IMG/VR virus record: IMGVR_UViG_3300010883_008292
Coordinates: 1-64,000 of that record
Source of the DNA: a virus
DNA length: 64,000 nucleotides
Reading direction: 5' to 3' (one strand)
Part shown: positions 33,478-42,225 of the stretch, in pieces
Layout of the letters: each line of letters opens with the position of its first letter
Numbering within the stretch: position 1 is the stretch's first letter
Program-made: the position numbers and the translations under genes
The notes under the pieces: generated by a model
What the model was told of the DNA's origin: nothing
Seen by the model: the letters and a program-made list of their open reading frames with translations, nothing else
Database searches by the model: none

Positions 33478-34356
33478 ATGAAGATAAGATATAGCGAAGT
33501 ATTTTATAGCGTACAAGGTGAAGGAAGATTTGTAGGAGTTCCGAGTATATTCCTACGAGTTTTTGGTTGCAACTTTGAATGTAGAGGTTTCGGACAGGAG
33601 AGAGATAATTTAATCCCTGTCGAGGAAATGCCTTACTTTACAGATCCCAAAGCAGATAAAAACCATCCCGAAGCATACAAATCAATAACAGAATTACCTG
33701 TTACACCGGTAGGGTGTGATAGCTCTGCCAGTTGGGCTATGAAATATAAACATTTACAATTAACAGAGACATTAGAAGAAGTGTTTGATCGTATTGTTAA
33801 ACTATTACCCAATGGTAGGTTTGACGAGAAGAACGATATCCATTTAGTCATTACAGGTGGTGAACCTCTACTGGGTTGGCAACGGTGTTGGCCAGCCCTT
33901 TTAGAGATGTGTAAGGAAGTAGGTTTACAGAATGTTACTTACGAAACTAATGGCACACAAGATTTACAAAAACAATTGATAGACTATTTTAATGGTGACG
34001 GTAAAGACATACATGTAACTTGGAGCACCTCACCTAAATTAAGTTTATCGGGTGAAGAAGTGTTTGATGCATTAATCCCAGAAGTATTATTGGGTATGCA
34101 AGAGGTAAGTAACAGTCATTTATATAACAAATTTGTTGTTCGAGACATAAATGATTTTGAAGAAGTAGATATATTTGTAGAAGCATACAAAGATGCTGGA
34201 GTTAAATTGGACGCAGTTTACTGTATGCCTGAAGGCGCCACGTTAGAACAACAAACATTAACAGAAAAAGATGTAGCAGAGGCTTGTATGCAGACAGGAT
34301 ATAAATTCAGTCCTAGGCTACACATAACATTATTTGGCAACGCATGGGGGACATAA
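33478..34356 (+). CDS. queE: 7-carboxy-7-deazaguanine synthase QueE-like (radical SAM)
   Basis: 292 residues starting MKIRYSEVFYSVQGEGRFVG, the diagnostic QueE opening. It converts 6-carboxy-tetrahydropterin to 7-carboxy-7-deazaguanine. The cluster cysteines appear as C31 and C35 in FGCNFECRGFG, with the third probably in VGCDSS after an insertion of about 45 residues; ITGGEPLLGW is the SAM-binding loop. It is the first gene of an early operon with folE, dpdA and queD. The split cysteine motif is unlike bacterial enzymes but usual for phage versions as far as I know. Confidence 0.88.
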   Translation: MKIRYSEVFYSVQGEGRFVGVPSIFLRVFGCNFECRGFGQERDNLIPVEEMPYFTDPKADKNHPEAYKSITELPVTPVGCDSSASWAMKYKHLQLTETLEEVFDRIVKLLPNGRFDEKNDIHLVITGGEPLLGWQRCWPALLEMCKEVGLQNVTYETNGTQDLQKQLIDYFNGDGKDIHVTWSTSPKLSLSGEEVFDALIPEVLLGMQEVSNSHLYNKFVVRDINDFEEVDIFVEAYKDAGVKLDAVYCMPEGATLEQQTLTEKDVAEACMQTGYKFSPRLHITLFGNAWGT

Positions 34357-34524
34357 ATGAAAAATAGATTATTAGATTGGATGGATAAAAAAGCAGGTGG
34401 GGTAACGGAGAGTGAAATTTATCAAAGTAGATGGGTATGGTACCATACTATATTAGCTTTTGAAATATTTTTTACTAACATTCTATTACTTGCAATACTA
34501 TTACTTCTCGCAATTAAATTATGA
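34357..34524 (+). CDS. Small membrane protein (55 residues)
   Basis: 55 residues: an amphipathic, charged N-terminus with MDKKAGGVTESEIYQSRWVW, then one long hydrophobic segment (residues 31-55, ILAFEIFFTNILLLAILLLL). It starts directly after the queE stop and overlaps the next membrane gene by 4 nt (ATGA). Its function is unknown; with the next gene it forms a membrane pair inside the modification operon. Confidence 0.65.
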   Translation: MKNRLLDWMDKKAGGVTESEIYQSRWVWYHTILAFEIFFTNILLLAILLLLAIKL

Positions 34525-34733
34525 ACCAGAAACAGAAGCAAGCACTTAAAGAATCTCTAGTTACAGTTGGATCTGGCTTTGTTGTCAACTTTCCAATTAG
34601 TGTTGTGCTTTTATATATCTTTATTGATGTACTAGCATTATCAACCTTTACAGTATCAGCATTATTAACAGGCTGCTTTACTTTTATAGCCCTCATTAGA
34701 GTTTATACTATTAGAATGTGGTTTTCAAAATGA
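34521..34733 (+). CDS. Small two-helix membrane protein
   Basis: 70 residues with two hydrophobic helices, about 16-38 (GSGFVVNFPISVVLLYIFI) and 43-62 (FTVSALLTGCFTFIALI), and a positively charged loop and ends. It resembles small DUF7220-type phage membrane proteins. It overlaps the phosphoribosyltransferase gene by 4 nt. A role in the inner membrane is inferred, mechanism unknown. Confidence 0.6.
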   Translation: MNQKQKQALKESLVTVGSGFVVNFPISVVLLYIFIDVLALSTFTVSALLTGCFTFIALIRVYTIRMWFSK

Positions 34734-35167
34734 TTAAAATTAAGGAAGCAGACAAACTTTATGTGGGCTGGCAGGAAATGCACCAACTGTGTATTCTTAT
34801 GGCTCTAGTAATTAGCGAAAAAAAGTATAAAAGAATTGTAGGTATCAGCAGGGGCGGCCTTATTCCAGGAGTATGCCTGTCCCAATCATTAGACATTCCT
34901 TTTGAACCTTTACAATGGCAAACTAGAGATGGTGACCTTAGGGACACACTTTCAGTAGCATTAATGGCACTAGAAGATCCAAACGATATATTATTCGTAG
35001 ACGATGTATGTGATAGCGGCCAAACAATAGAACAAATTAGAGATATCTTCCCTGAGAGTCACTGGGCTGTACTTTACTCCAAAAAGGGTAACATGGCTAT
35101 TGACTTTGAAGGCTGTAGGCTTTATAATAACAAACAATGGATAGTATTTCCTTGGGAGAAAAAATGA
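34730..35167 (+). CDS. Phosphoribosyltransferase-like protein
   Basis: 145 residues. The PRPP-binding signature is VDDVCDSGQT (90-99), and an upstream GISRGGLIPG (38-47) supplies the pyrophosphate loop, both typical of type I (HGPRT-like) enzymes. It would attach a base to PRPP or hydrolyse such bonds. In this operon a purine or 7-deazapurine salvage function is attractive but unproven. I prefer the ATG at 34730 (ATGA overlap) to a GTG at 34718. It overlaps folE by 4 nt. Confidence 0.8.
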   Translation: MIKIKEADKLYVGWQEMHQLCILMALVISEKKYKRIVGISRGGLIPGVCLSQSLDIPFEPLQWQTRDGDLRDTLSVALMALEDPNDILFVDDVCDSGQTIEQIRDIFPESHWAVLYSKKGNMAIDFEGCRLYNNKQWIVFPWEKK

Positions 35168-35847
35168 GTACGAGTGAGAGAATAAGAACACGGTTAGAAG
35201 TAGACGGTAAACGTTACTACGCAGCCGATAACATATCACAATATATTAAACCCTTAGAGAAGGCAGAGTTAATAGAAGAACTTACGGAAAAGTTTGAAGG
35301 TGTTTTAGATGCTTTAATAATAGATAGGAAGAATGATCCTAACAGTATGGACACACCTAGGCGCTTAGCTAAGATGTATATATTAGAAATAATGGGTGGT
35401 AGGTATGATGACGACCCTAGAATAACAGCATTTCCTAATGATGGAAAGTATGACCAACTGATTACTGTTAGAATGGATTTAAAAAGCATGTGTTCACATC
35501 ATCACCAACCAGTGAATGGTGTTTGTTATGTATCATGTATGCCAGGAGAAGAAGTTATTGGACTGTCTAAATATACTAGAGTGGCACAGCATTTAGCATC
35601 ACGTGGACACTTACAAGAAGAGCTTTGTGAAATGATTGCAGAAAGAATTGAGAAACTTACAAAGTCTAAGGCAGTAGGCGTTTATATTAAAGCAAGACAT
35701 GGGTGTTGTGAGAACAGAGGCATTAGAGCTAGTAACAGTAGCACACAGACAACGGTTCTAAAAGGAGAACTAAAGACGAACCCTTCATTAAAAGAAGAGT
35801 TTATGGACAATATAAAATTACAGGAGATGAATGGTGGACACGCTTAG
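35164..35847 (+). CDS. folE: GTP cyclohydrolase I FolE-like
   Basis: 227 residues starting MSTSERIRTRLEVDG; the ATG at 35164 overlaps the previous stop and follows TTGGGAG. Zinc ligands are C110 and H113 (CSHHHQPVNG) with C181 in HGCCENRGIRA, and VIGLSKYTR is conserved. It makes dihydroneopterin triphosphate from GTP, the first step to 7-deazaguanines, and here feeds queD and queE. Confidence 0.92.
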   Translation: MSTSERIRTRLEVDGKRYYAADNISQYIKPLEKAELIEELTEKFEGVLDALIIDRKNDPNSMDTPRRLAKMYILEIMGGRYDDDPRITAFPNDGKYDQLITVRMDLKSMCSHHHQPVNGVCYVSCMPGEEVIGLSKYTRVAQHLASRGHLQEELCEMIAERIEKLTKSKAVGVYIKARHGCCENRGIRASNSSTQTTVLKGELKTNPSLKEEFMDNIKLQEMNGGHA

Positions 35848-36361
35848 TAGACAAATAGTATTAGATTTAGAAACACTTTCAACCAGATCTAATGCAGCCA
35901 TTGTATCAATTGGTGCAGTAGCAATTGAGAATTTAGAAATAGTAGATGAATTCTATGTGAATGTAGACCCTAAAACTTGTAAAGAGGCAGGACTACACAT
36001 AGATCCTTTAACAATAGAGTGGTGGGCCCAACAAGACTTGGAAGCAAGGAGTGCATTAACAGTCAATCCTGTTCCATTAGATGAAGCATTAGATAAATTT
36101 GCTACATTTTTTGGCGAAGGTAAAATATGGGGCATGGGTGCTAATTTTGATGTTGTTATAATGGAAAGCGCTATGACACTATCAGGTTGGAATACTAATA
36201 GAGATGCAAGAGATAAATTCCCTTGGAAGTTTTGGGACATTTTTTGTTTAAGAACTTTAATGAATGTTTTAGGTAAACGTTTACCCAAAGCAAATAACCA
36301 CAACGCATTAGATGATGCAAAAGCTGAGGCAGAAATGCTAATTCAAATTTTAAAAACATGA
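35831..36361 (+). CDS. DEDDh 3'-5' exonuclease
   Basis: 176 residues of the DnaQ-like fold. Exo I is VLDLET (D12, E14), Exo II lies around GANFDVVIMES, and Exo III has the histidine and aspartate in NNHNALDDAKAEAEML. It may correspond to T4 DexA (exonuclease A) in degrading single-stranded ends, although it is shorter. It overlaps folE by 17 nt and dpdA by 4 nt. Confidence 0.85.
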   Translation: MVDTLSRQIVLDLETLSTRSNAAIVSIGAVAIENLEIVDEFYVNVDPKTCKEAGLHIDPLTIEWWAQQDLEARSALTVNPVPLDEALDKFATFFGEGKIWGMGANFDVVIMESAMTLSGWNTNRDARDKFPWKFWDIFCLRTLMNVLGKRLPKANNHNALDDAKAEAEMLIQILKT

Positions 36362-37626
36362 AACATACTTTAGACTATGTAGTATCAGGAACCTCATACA
36401 TGCGTTTGAGTAATCCTAACATTGCTTTTGATAAAACGAATACAAGCATTGTGTCTATGCTAATAAAGAAATTAGTACAAGATCAATTCAGCCATAAGTT
36501 TTCATTACTTTATAATGCACATACAGAACATTCTTTTGGTGATAGATTTAAACCATATCATGATGCTGCACATAGCATACATGCAGACTCAGGTGGACTT
36601 CAAATTATCACTCAAGGAATGACAATTACAGATGAATTAAAAGAAAAAGTATATAGGAACCAGGCTAAAGGAGCTGATGTTGGCATGTGTTTTGATGAGA
36701 TACCTGTTATACTTACAGGGGAACGCTCAGATAGGAACGATGTTAAACAAAGGTTCTTTGACCACGAAAATTATGAGGAGTTAGCTAGAAAGACTGGACG
36801 CAATGTTAAAAAACAGTTAGAAATTTTTGAAGAAGAAGGTAGTAGCTGTGAACCATATATTATTCTACAAGGTAACGATGTAGATACTTATTTAAGATGG
36901 TATGAATGTTTAATGGAGGAGATACCTAGTGAATGGCATAGCAGGATCGGTGGTGTGGCAATGGGAGCAGCTGCTCTCGGAACAGGACCATTAGAAGATG
37001 TAAAAAGAGCCTTCATAGCATCAGAAATAGCGAAGACATGGCCACGAGATAAGATGCACTTACATATATTAGGCGTAGGTTCTATAAGACGTATAGTTCC
37101 TTACCTAGTCTTTTGTCAGAACGGTTTGTATGACAATGTAGAGATATCATATGACTCTACTACACACAGCAGGGCGGTTGAGACAGGGTTATTCTACATG
37201 GGACAAGGCACAACTAAGTTTAATAGACAGATGTCTAATTTGTATCGCGAAATGTATCAAAACTGTATGAAAACGATCGATTTGGGAGTAGATTTAGACG
37301 AATTTCATCACTTATTAAACACCCCGAGTATGAAAGCTAAAGATGAATACGGCAATTTAAATACATGGTTGTATGTTAGAACAGCTTTTATACTAATGTC
37401 TATTAGAAACTTTATGCAACACTTAGAACAGATGTTGTTAGATAAGGACGCCCTTTTAAAGTTTACGAAGAAGATGAAACTTGATGGACAGTTTAGGAAC
37501 CTATATAATGTAAAAAATAAAGATGATTATATAGCGTGGGAATCAAATCAATATTTAGGTGGGTCAATGAAGTCAATGGCAGTAGCCAGAGAGATGCCTG
37601 CTAGCCTGGAGGAATTATTTGGATGA
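36358..37626 (+). CDS. dpdA: DNA-guanine transglycosylase DpdA-like
   Basis: 422 residues related to tRNA-guanine transglycosylases. The base-binding loop is HADSGGLQ (D77), and a GGVAMGAA segment and YDSTTHSRAVETG follow; the latter could hold the nucleophilic aspartate. No CxCxxC zinc motif of tRNA enzymes is visible, which fits phage DpdA, the enzyme that swaps guanine in DNA for a 7-deazaguanine. Location beside folE, queD and queE supports a DNA rather than tRNA substrate. Confidence 0.8.
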   Translation: MKHTLDYVVSGTSYMRLSNPNIAFDKTNTSIVSMLIKKLVQDQFSHKFSLLYNAHTEHSFGDRFKPYHDAAHSIHADSGGLQIITQGMTITDELKEKVYRNQAKGADVGMCFDEIPVILTGERSDRNDVKQRFFDHENYEELARKTGRNVKKQLEIFEEEGSSCEPYIILQGNDVDTYLRWYECLMEEIPSEWHSRIGGVAMGAAALGTGPLEDVKRAFIASEIAKTWPRDKMHLHILGVGSIRRIVPYLVFCQNGLYDNVEISYDSTTHSRAVETGLFYMGQGTTKFNRQMSNLYREMYQNCMKTIDLGVDLDEFHHLLNTPSMKAKDEYGNLNTWLYVRTAFILMSIRNFMQHLEQMLLDKDALLKFTKKMKLDGQFRNLYNVKNKDDYIAWESNQYLGGSMKSMAVAREMPASLEELFG

Positions 37627-37976
37627 AAAAGTTTATTAAAGTTAGTTTCCAGAAAGAAGGTATACACAAATACCCTGGAGCAAAAGATCTACCAGGTGTA
37701 GAGTTTTTACAGTATCCACACAGACATATCTTTCACTTCTATGTTACGTTAGAAGTTATGCACGACAATAGAGAAGTAGAATTCATCTTATTTAAAAGAG
37801 AGTTAGAGGAACAGTATGCAACAGGAATCCTCGAACTAGACTACCAGTCATGTGAAATGATGGCTGAAAGTCTTATAAATTATATAGAAGTACATTATCC
37901 TAATCGAGCAATACAAGTAGAAGTGTATGAGGATAATGAAAACGGGGCAATAGTACAGAATGATTTATTTAATTGA
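37623..37976 (+). CDS. Small T-fold-like protein of the deazaguanine cluster
   Basis: 117 residues. The segment YPHRHIFHFYVTLEVMHDNREVEFILFKREL resembles the HGHxY..V strand region of pterin synthase (T-fold) proteins, with an HRH in place of HGH and no catalytic cysteine motif. It overlaps dpdA by 4 nt and the glycosyltransferase by 17 nt. It may be a non-catalytic pterin-synthase relative or partner. Similar proteins seem to travel with phage dpdA clusters. Confidence 0.5.
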   Translation: MKKFIKVSFQKEGIHKYPGAKDLPGVEFLQYPHRHIFHFYVTLEVMHDNREVEFILFKRELEEQYATGILELDYQSCEMMAESLINYIEVHYPNRAIQVEVYEDNENGAIVQNDLFN

Positions 37977-39027
37977 TCTAGAGTATGTCGAAACAAGATA
38001 TACTGCACAGTGGAAAACAGAATTTCCACAGTCAATAGCGGACAAGACAGGACAAGACATTACAGTTATTGAAGGCCCTATCATAGAGTCTGATGTTTCT
38101 TCAGGATCATTTTTAGATTTTGCCGCCACTAACATATACAAGTCAGAACAAACAAAAATATTAGCACAGTTCTTTGCAGAAGGTAAAATAAAAGATGGAG
38201 ATCATTTTGTATTTGCTGATGCCTGGCACCCAGGTGTTTTAAATTTAAAATATATGGTAAGCCTATTGGGGTATGATGTTACAATACATGGCCTCTGGCA
38301 TGCAGGAAGTTATGATACAAATGATTTCTTAGGTAGAGATATAGGACCTGTACCTTGGGTAAGGTATACAGAGTTAGCAATGTTCGATGCGTTTGATAAA
38401 AATTATTTCGCTAGCCAATTCCATATAGGTATGTTTGCTAGTGTTATGGCACCCGATCCTAGTCAACAAGAATATTTACAGAGTAAAATGGTTAGGACAG
38501 GCTGGCCAATGGAATATTTAGGACCCACTCTTGACAGAGATACTATAGGTGTAGAGAAACAAAACTTAATATTATTCCCACACAGAAACGCACCAGAAAA
38601 ACAGTTAGAAATATTTAAAGACTTAGAAGCTCAACTACCTGAGTATGATTTTATTAACTGTGCAGAGTTTGATCTAAAGAAACCAGACTATCACTTGTTA
38701 TTAGGGCAAGCAAAGATGGTGTTCAGTGCAAACTTGCAAGAGACATTAGGCATATCTTGTTACGAAATTATGAGGACAGGAGGTGTACCTTTTGTACCAA
38801 ACAGACTTTCATATATGGAAATGTATGATGATGTGTTCAAATACCCTTCAATCTGGACAGAGAGTTGGGAAAACTATCAAAACAATCAAGAGAATTTAAA
38901 AAATAGAATTAGATATTTAATGGAGAACCAGAACAATAATGATATTCGTGGTGCATTAAATACTAATAAAGAAAAACTTGAGAAGCATTATTTCTCAGCA
39001 GAAAACTTATATCAGGAGTTAAGATGA
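37960..39027 (+). CDS. GT-B-like glycosyltransferase within the DNA-modification cluster
   Basis: 355 residues. The C-terminal half has the GT4-type nucleotide-sugar-binding layout: LILFPHRNAPEKQLEIFKDL, then ANLQETLGISCYEIMRTGG, where the E-x7-E-like pattern sits. The N-terminal half (DHFVFADAWHPGVLNLKYMV) would bind the acceptor. It lies between dpdA and queD in one overlapping operon, so DNA or modified base is a candidate acceptor, as in T4 glucosylation of hydroxymethylcytosine. Direct evidence is lacking. Confidence 0.65.
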   Translation: MIYLIDLEYVETRYTAQWKTEFPQSIADKTGQDITVIEGPIIESDVSSGSFLDFAATNIYKSEQTKILAQFFAEGKIKDGDHFVFADAWHPGVLNLKYMVSLLGYDVTIHGLWHAGSYDTNDFLGRDIGPVPWVRYTELAMFDAFDKNYFASQFHIGMFASVMAPDPSQQEYLQSKMVRTGWPMEYLGPTLDRDTIGVEKQNLILFPHRNAPEKQLEIFKDLEAQLPEYDFINCAEFDLKKPDYHLLLGQAKMVFSANLQETLGISCYEIMRTGGVPFVPNRLSYMEMYDDVFKYPSIWTESWENYQNNQENLKNRIRYLMENQNNNDIRGALNTNKEKLEKHYFSAENLYQELR

Positions 39028-39494
39028 ACGGACAAGATCCATATATGGACTACAATTATTTTTCAACAAAAACATATGGACATGAACAAGGATTGTCAGC
39101 AGTCTTTAGACAACCAGGTGCAGTAAGTCATTGCAATTTACTACATGGCTACGCATTATCTTTTATGTTTAAGTTTGGCTGTGAACATTTAGATGATAAA
39201 GATTGGGTAATAGATTTTGGAGGACTAGGAGAGCTAAAAGAATGGTTAAAAGAAAACTTTGATCACAAACTTGTTGTATCCAAATCAGATCCACAGATAG
39301 ATAAGTTTTTAGGCTTAGAAGAACTAGGTTTAGCTGAGGTAGTAGTAATGAATGGTGTTGGTTGTGAGAAGTTTGCAGAACATGCATTTCATTTTGCTAA
39401 TGACTTGGTAAATAATATGACAGGCGGGCGATGCTATTGCGTTGCTTGTGAAGTAAAGGAACATGGGGCCAATTCAGCGATATACGAGGGCTAA
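39024..39494 (+). CDS. queD: 6-carboxy-tetrahydropterin synthase QueD-like
   Basis: 156 residues of the pterin-synthase fold. Catalytic C37 and zinc ligand H41 occur in CNLLHGY, an earlier histidine H20 in YGHEQG, then VIDFGGLGELKEWL and FDHKLVV. The usual third zinc histidine (HGH) is tyrosine (Y43). It turns dihydroneopterin triphosphate into 6-carboxy-tetrahydropterin. It overlaps the glycosyltransferase by 4 nt. Confidence 0.82.
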   Translation: MNGQDPYMDYNYFSTKTYGHEQGLSAVFRQPGAVSHCNLLHGYALSFMFKFGCEHLDDKDWVIDFGGLGELKEWLKENFDHKLVVSKSDPQIDKFLGLEELGLAEVVVMNGVGCEKFAEHAFHFANDLVNNMTGGRCYCVACEVKEHGANSAIYEG

Positions 39495-39496
39495 CT

Positions 39497-40558
39497 ATGA
39501 AAGTAGCTCTTGTTACAGACACTCATTTTGGTGCCAGGTCAGACAATTTAGCCTTTGATAAGTTCTTTGCTAGATTTTATGATGAAGTTTTCTTTCCTTA
39601 CTTAGAAAAAGAAGGCATAAAAACCATATGTCATTTAGGTGATGTATTTGATAGACGGAAATATATTAATTATAATATACTCCAGTCTTGCAAGAAGTAT
39701 TTTTTCGATAAGGCTCGTGACTTAGGTATTGAGATACATTTAATACCAGGCAATCATGATACTTATTTTAAAAATACAAATGAAGTAAACTCTCCTAGCC
39801 TATTGTTAGGAGAATATAATAACATCACAATATACGAAGAACCCACAGTCGTACAACTCGACAGGGAGAAGGTATTGATGTTACCATGGATATGCACGGA
39901 TAATTATGAACAAACAATGGAAACAATTGATACAACAGACGCAAAGACTTGCTTCTCGCACTTGGAACTCACAGGGTTTCTCCTGGTTCCTGGAATGCCT
40001 AACTTACATGGTATGGACGCTGCTATTTTTAGCGAATTTGATCTTGTTGTTAGTGGGCACTTTCATCATCGCCATAGTAGAGGCAACGTTACTTATATGG
40101 GAAACCCTTATGAAATTACTTGGAGTGACTACAACGACCCCAGAGGTTTCGCTATTTACGACACGAGTAAAAGAGCTTTGGCATACCATAATAACCCATT
40201 TAGACTTTTCTATAAAATCTATTACGACGACTCCCACTTCGAAGGTGTTAATGACATCGCTAATTTTGATTTCGATAGTGTTGTTGGCGGTGCTGTAAAA
40301 CTTATTGTAAGTAAGAAGACAGACTTCAAAAAGTTTGACCACTTTGTAGACAAACTATATCAATGTGAGTTAATTGACTTAAAAATTATAGAAGACTTCT
40401 CAGAGTTTGAGGACGAAGCTATAGGTGAAGATGTAAACTTAGAAGATACAATGACACTACTAAAAGAATACGTTGATGTTGTTGAAACAGACCTATCCAA
40501 ACAAAGAATAAAAAATCTATTGCAGAGCCTTTATATTGAGGCTCAAGACTCTCCATGA
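39497..40558 (+). CDS. gp47: Recombination nuclease gp47-like (SbcD/Mre11)
   Basis: 353 residues (T4 gp47 339). Metallophosphoesterase motifs are in order: DTHFG, GDVFDRR, PGNHD and GHFHHRH. With gp46 it resects DNA ends for recombination-dependent replication and host DNA breakdown. It overlaps gp46 by 4 nt. Confidence 0.93.
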   Translation: MKVALVTDTHFGARSDNLAFDKFFARFYDEVFFPYLEKEGIKTICHLGDVFDRRKYINYNILQSCKKYFFDKARDLGIEIHLIPGNHDTYFKNTNEVNSPSLLLGEYNNITIYEEPTVVQLDREKVLMLPWICTDNYEQTMETIDTTDAKTCFSHLELTGFLLVPGMPNLHGMDAAIFSEFDLVVSGHFHHRHSRGNVTYMGNPYEITWSDYNDPRGFAIYDTSKRALAYHNNPFRLFYKIYYDDSHFEGVNDIANFDFDSVVGGAVKLIVSKKTDFKKFDHFVDKLYQCELIDLKIIEDFSEFEDEAIGEDVNLEDTMTLLKEYVDVVETDLSKQRIKNLLQSLYIEAQDSP

Positions 40559-42225
40559 TAACATTTAAAACTATACGATGGAAAAACTTTCTGTCGACAG
40601 GTAACGCATGGACAGAAATACAACTTGATAAATCTCCCAGCACATTAATTGTTGGAGATAATGGTAGCGGTAAATCTACAATGTTAGATGCTTTAACCTT
40701 TGCCTTATTCAACAAGCCATTCAGAAATGTATCTAAACCACAGTTAGTTAATTCAATCAACGGAAAAAAATTAATGGTTGAAATTGATTTTTCTATTGGT
40801 AAACGAGAGTATTTAATACGTCGTGGTGAATTGCCTAAGGTCTTTGAGATAGAAGTAAATGGTATTAAGTTAGATAAAGATGCCAACATAAGAGACTTTC
40901 AGAAGTATTTAGAAGAGAACATATTAAAACTTAATTACAAATCATTTACACAAATAGTCATGTTAGGGAGTGCCTCATTCACTCCCTTCATGCAATTACA
41001 TTTAGGAGCTAGACGAGAGATCATAGAAGACATATTAGATATTACTATATTTACTTCTATGAATAAAGTTCTCAAAGACAAGATCACAATTTTAGAAAAT
41101 CAAATCAAAACATTAGAAGGTGAGATCCAGATAGCCAAACAAAAGGCGACTCTTCAGGATTCATATATAAAGACGTTAGAGGATGATAAAAAGTCTAAAG
41201 TAGAGTCAATAGCAACAGCAATTAAGGAGGCGGAAGATGCGATCGAGACAGCGAGGACACTTGCGAAGGAGACAGCAAGCGAGAAGACGAGTCTGGGTGA
41301 TGTCCATGAAAAGAAAGGAAGACTTGAAGACTACAAACGAAAATTTACCCTCCAAATCAACACCCATAGAAAAGACTTAGACTTCTTCCACAACAACGAC
41401 GAATGTCCTACATGTCAGCAAGGGATAGCACATGACCACAAGGAAGTGATGACAGCCAGGGATAAAGAAAAGATAGATGAATTACAAATAGCCTTAGATG
41501 AATTGGAAGAAAAGTATGTTGAAGTAGAATCTCTTGTTGAAAAGGTACTTGAACTAGATCAACAAATAATGGACCATAACAATGAAAGTATTGCACAGCA
41601 AAGAATATTACAACGATTCCAATTAGAGTTATCGGATACACAAGATAAAGTAGGCGACATAACTAAAGAGAGAACAAAATTAAAAACCTTAGCTAAGAAT
41701 GCTATAGGAAAACAACAAGAGAAAATAAAATTAACAGAAACAGGACACTATTATGAAGTAGCACAGTCCCTTTTAAAAGATTCTGGTATTAAAACTAAGA
41801 TTATTAAAGCCTATTTGCCAATTATAAACAAATTAGTTAATAAATACCTAGCAGCCATGGACTTTTTTGTTCAGTTTGATTTAGATCAGACGTTCAAAGA
41901 AACAATTAAATCCAGGTTCAGAGATAAATTTAGTTACGCATCGTTTAGTGAAGGAGAGAAACAAAGAATAGACTTAGCGTTAGTATTTACTTGGAGGACA
42001 ATAGCCAAGATGAAAAACAGCGCTAGTACAAATATCTTATTATTAGATGAGGTATTTGATAGTTCGTTAGATACAGATGGAACCCAATATGTTATGCAGT
42101 TATTAGAAACTATTGGCAACGATACTAATGTGTTCGTAATATCTCACAAGGGAGACCAACTATTTGATAAATTTAGATCAGTAGTTAAGTTTGAAAAGAA
42201 ACAAAATTATAGTGTAATAGTATGA
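40555..42225 (+). CDS. gp46: Recombination ATPase gp46-like (SbcC/Rad50)
   Basis: 556 residues (T4 gp46 560). Walker A GDNGSGKST (34-42), a long coiled coil, the zinc hook CPTC (284-287), the signature SFSEGEKQR and Walker B LLLDEVFD followed by SSLD. It partners gp47. Around 41226-41300 the DNA is clearly more GC-rich than its surroundings within the coiled coil. Confidence 0.95.
   Translation: MITFKTIRWKNFLSTGNAWTEIQLDKSPSTLIVGDNGSGKSTMLDALTFALFNKPFRNVSKPQLVNSINGKKLMVEIDFSIGKREYLIRRGELPKVFEIEVNGIKLDKDANIRDFQKYLEENILKLNYKSFTQIVMLGSASFTPFMQLHLGARREIIEDILDITIFTSMNKVLKDKITILENQIKTLEGEIQIAKQKATLQDSYIKTLEDDKKSKVESIATAIKEAEDAIETARTLAKETASEKTSLGDVHEKKGRLEDYKRKFTLQINTHRKDLDFFHNNDECPTCQQGIAHDHKEVMTARDKEKIDELQIALDELEEKYVEVESLVEKVLELDQQIMDHNNESIAQQRILQRFQLELSDTQDKVGDITKERTKLKTLAKNAIGKQQEKIKLTETGHYYEVAQSLLKDSGIKTKIIKAYLPIINKLVNKYLAAMDFFVQFDLDQTFKETIKSRFRDKFSYASFSEGEKQRIDLALVFTWRTIAKMKNSASTNILLLDEVFDSSLDTDGTQYVMQLLETIGNDTNVFVISHKGDQLFDKFRSVVKFEKKQNYSVIV

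Noticed and set aside
37623-37976. Second QueD or a QueC
   Set aside because: It lacks the catalytic cysteine and zinc-site pattern of QueD and has no ATP-pyrophosphatase (SGGxDS) motif expected of QueC.
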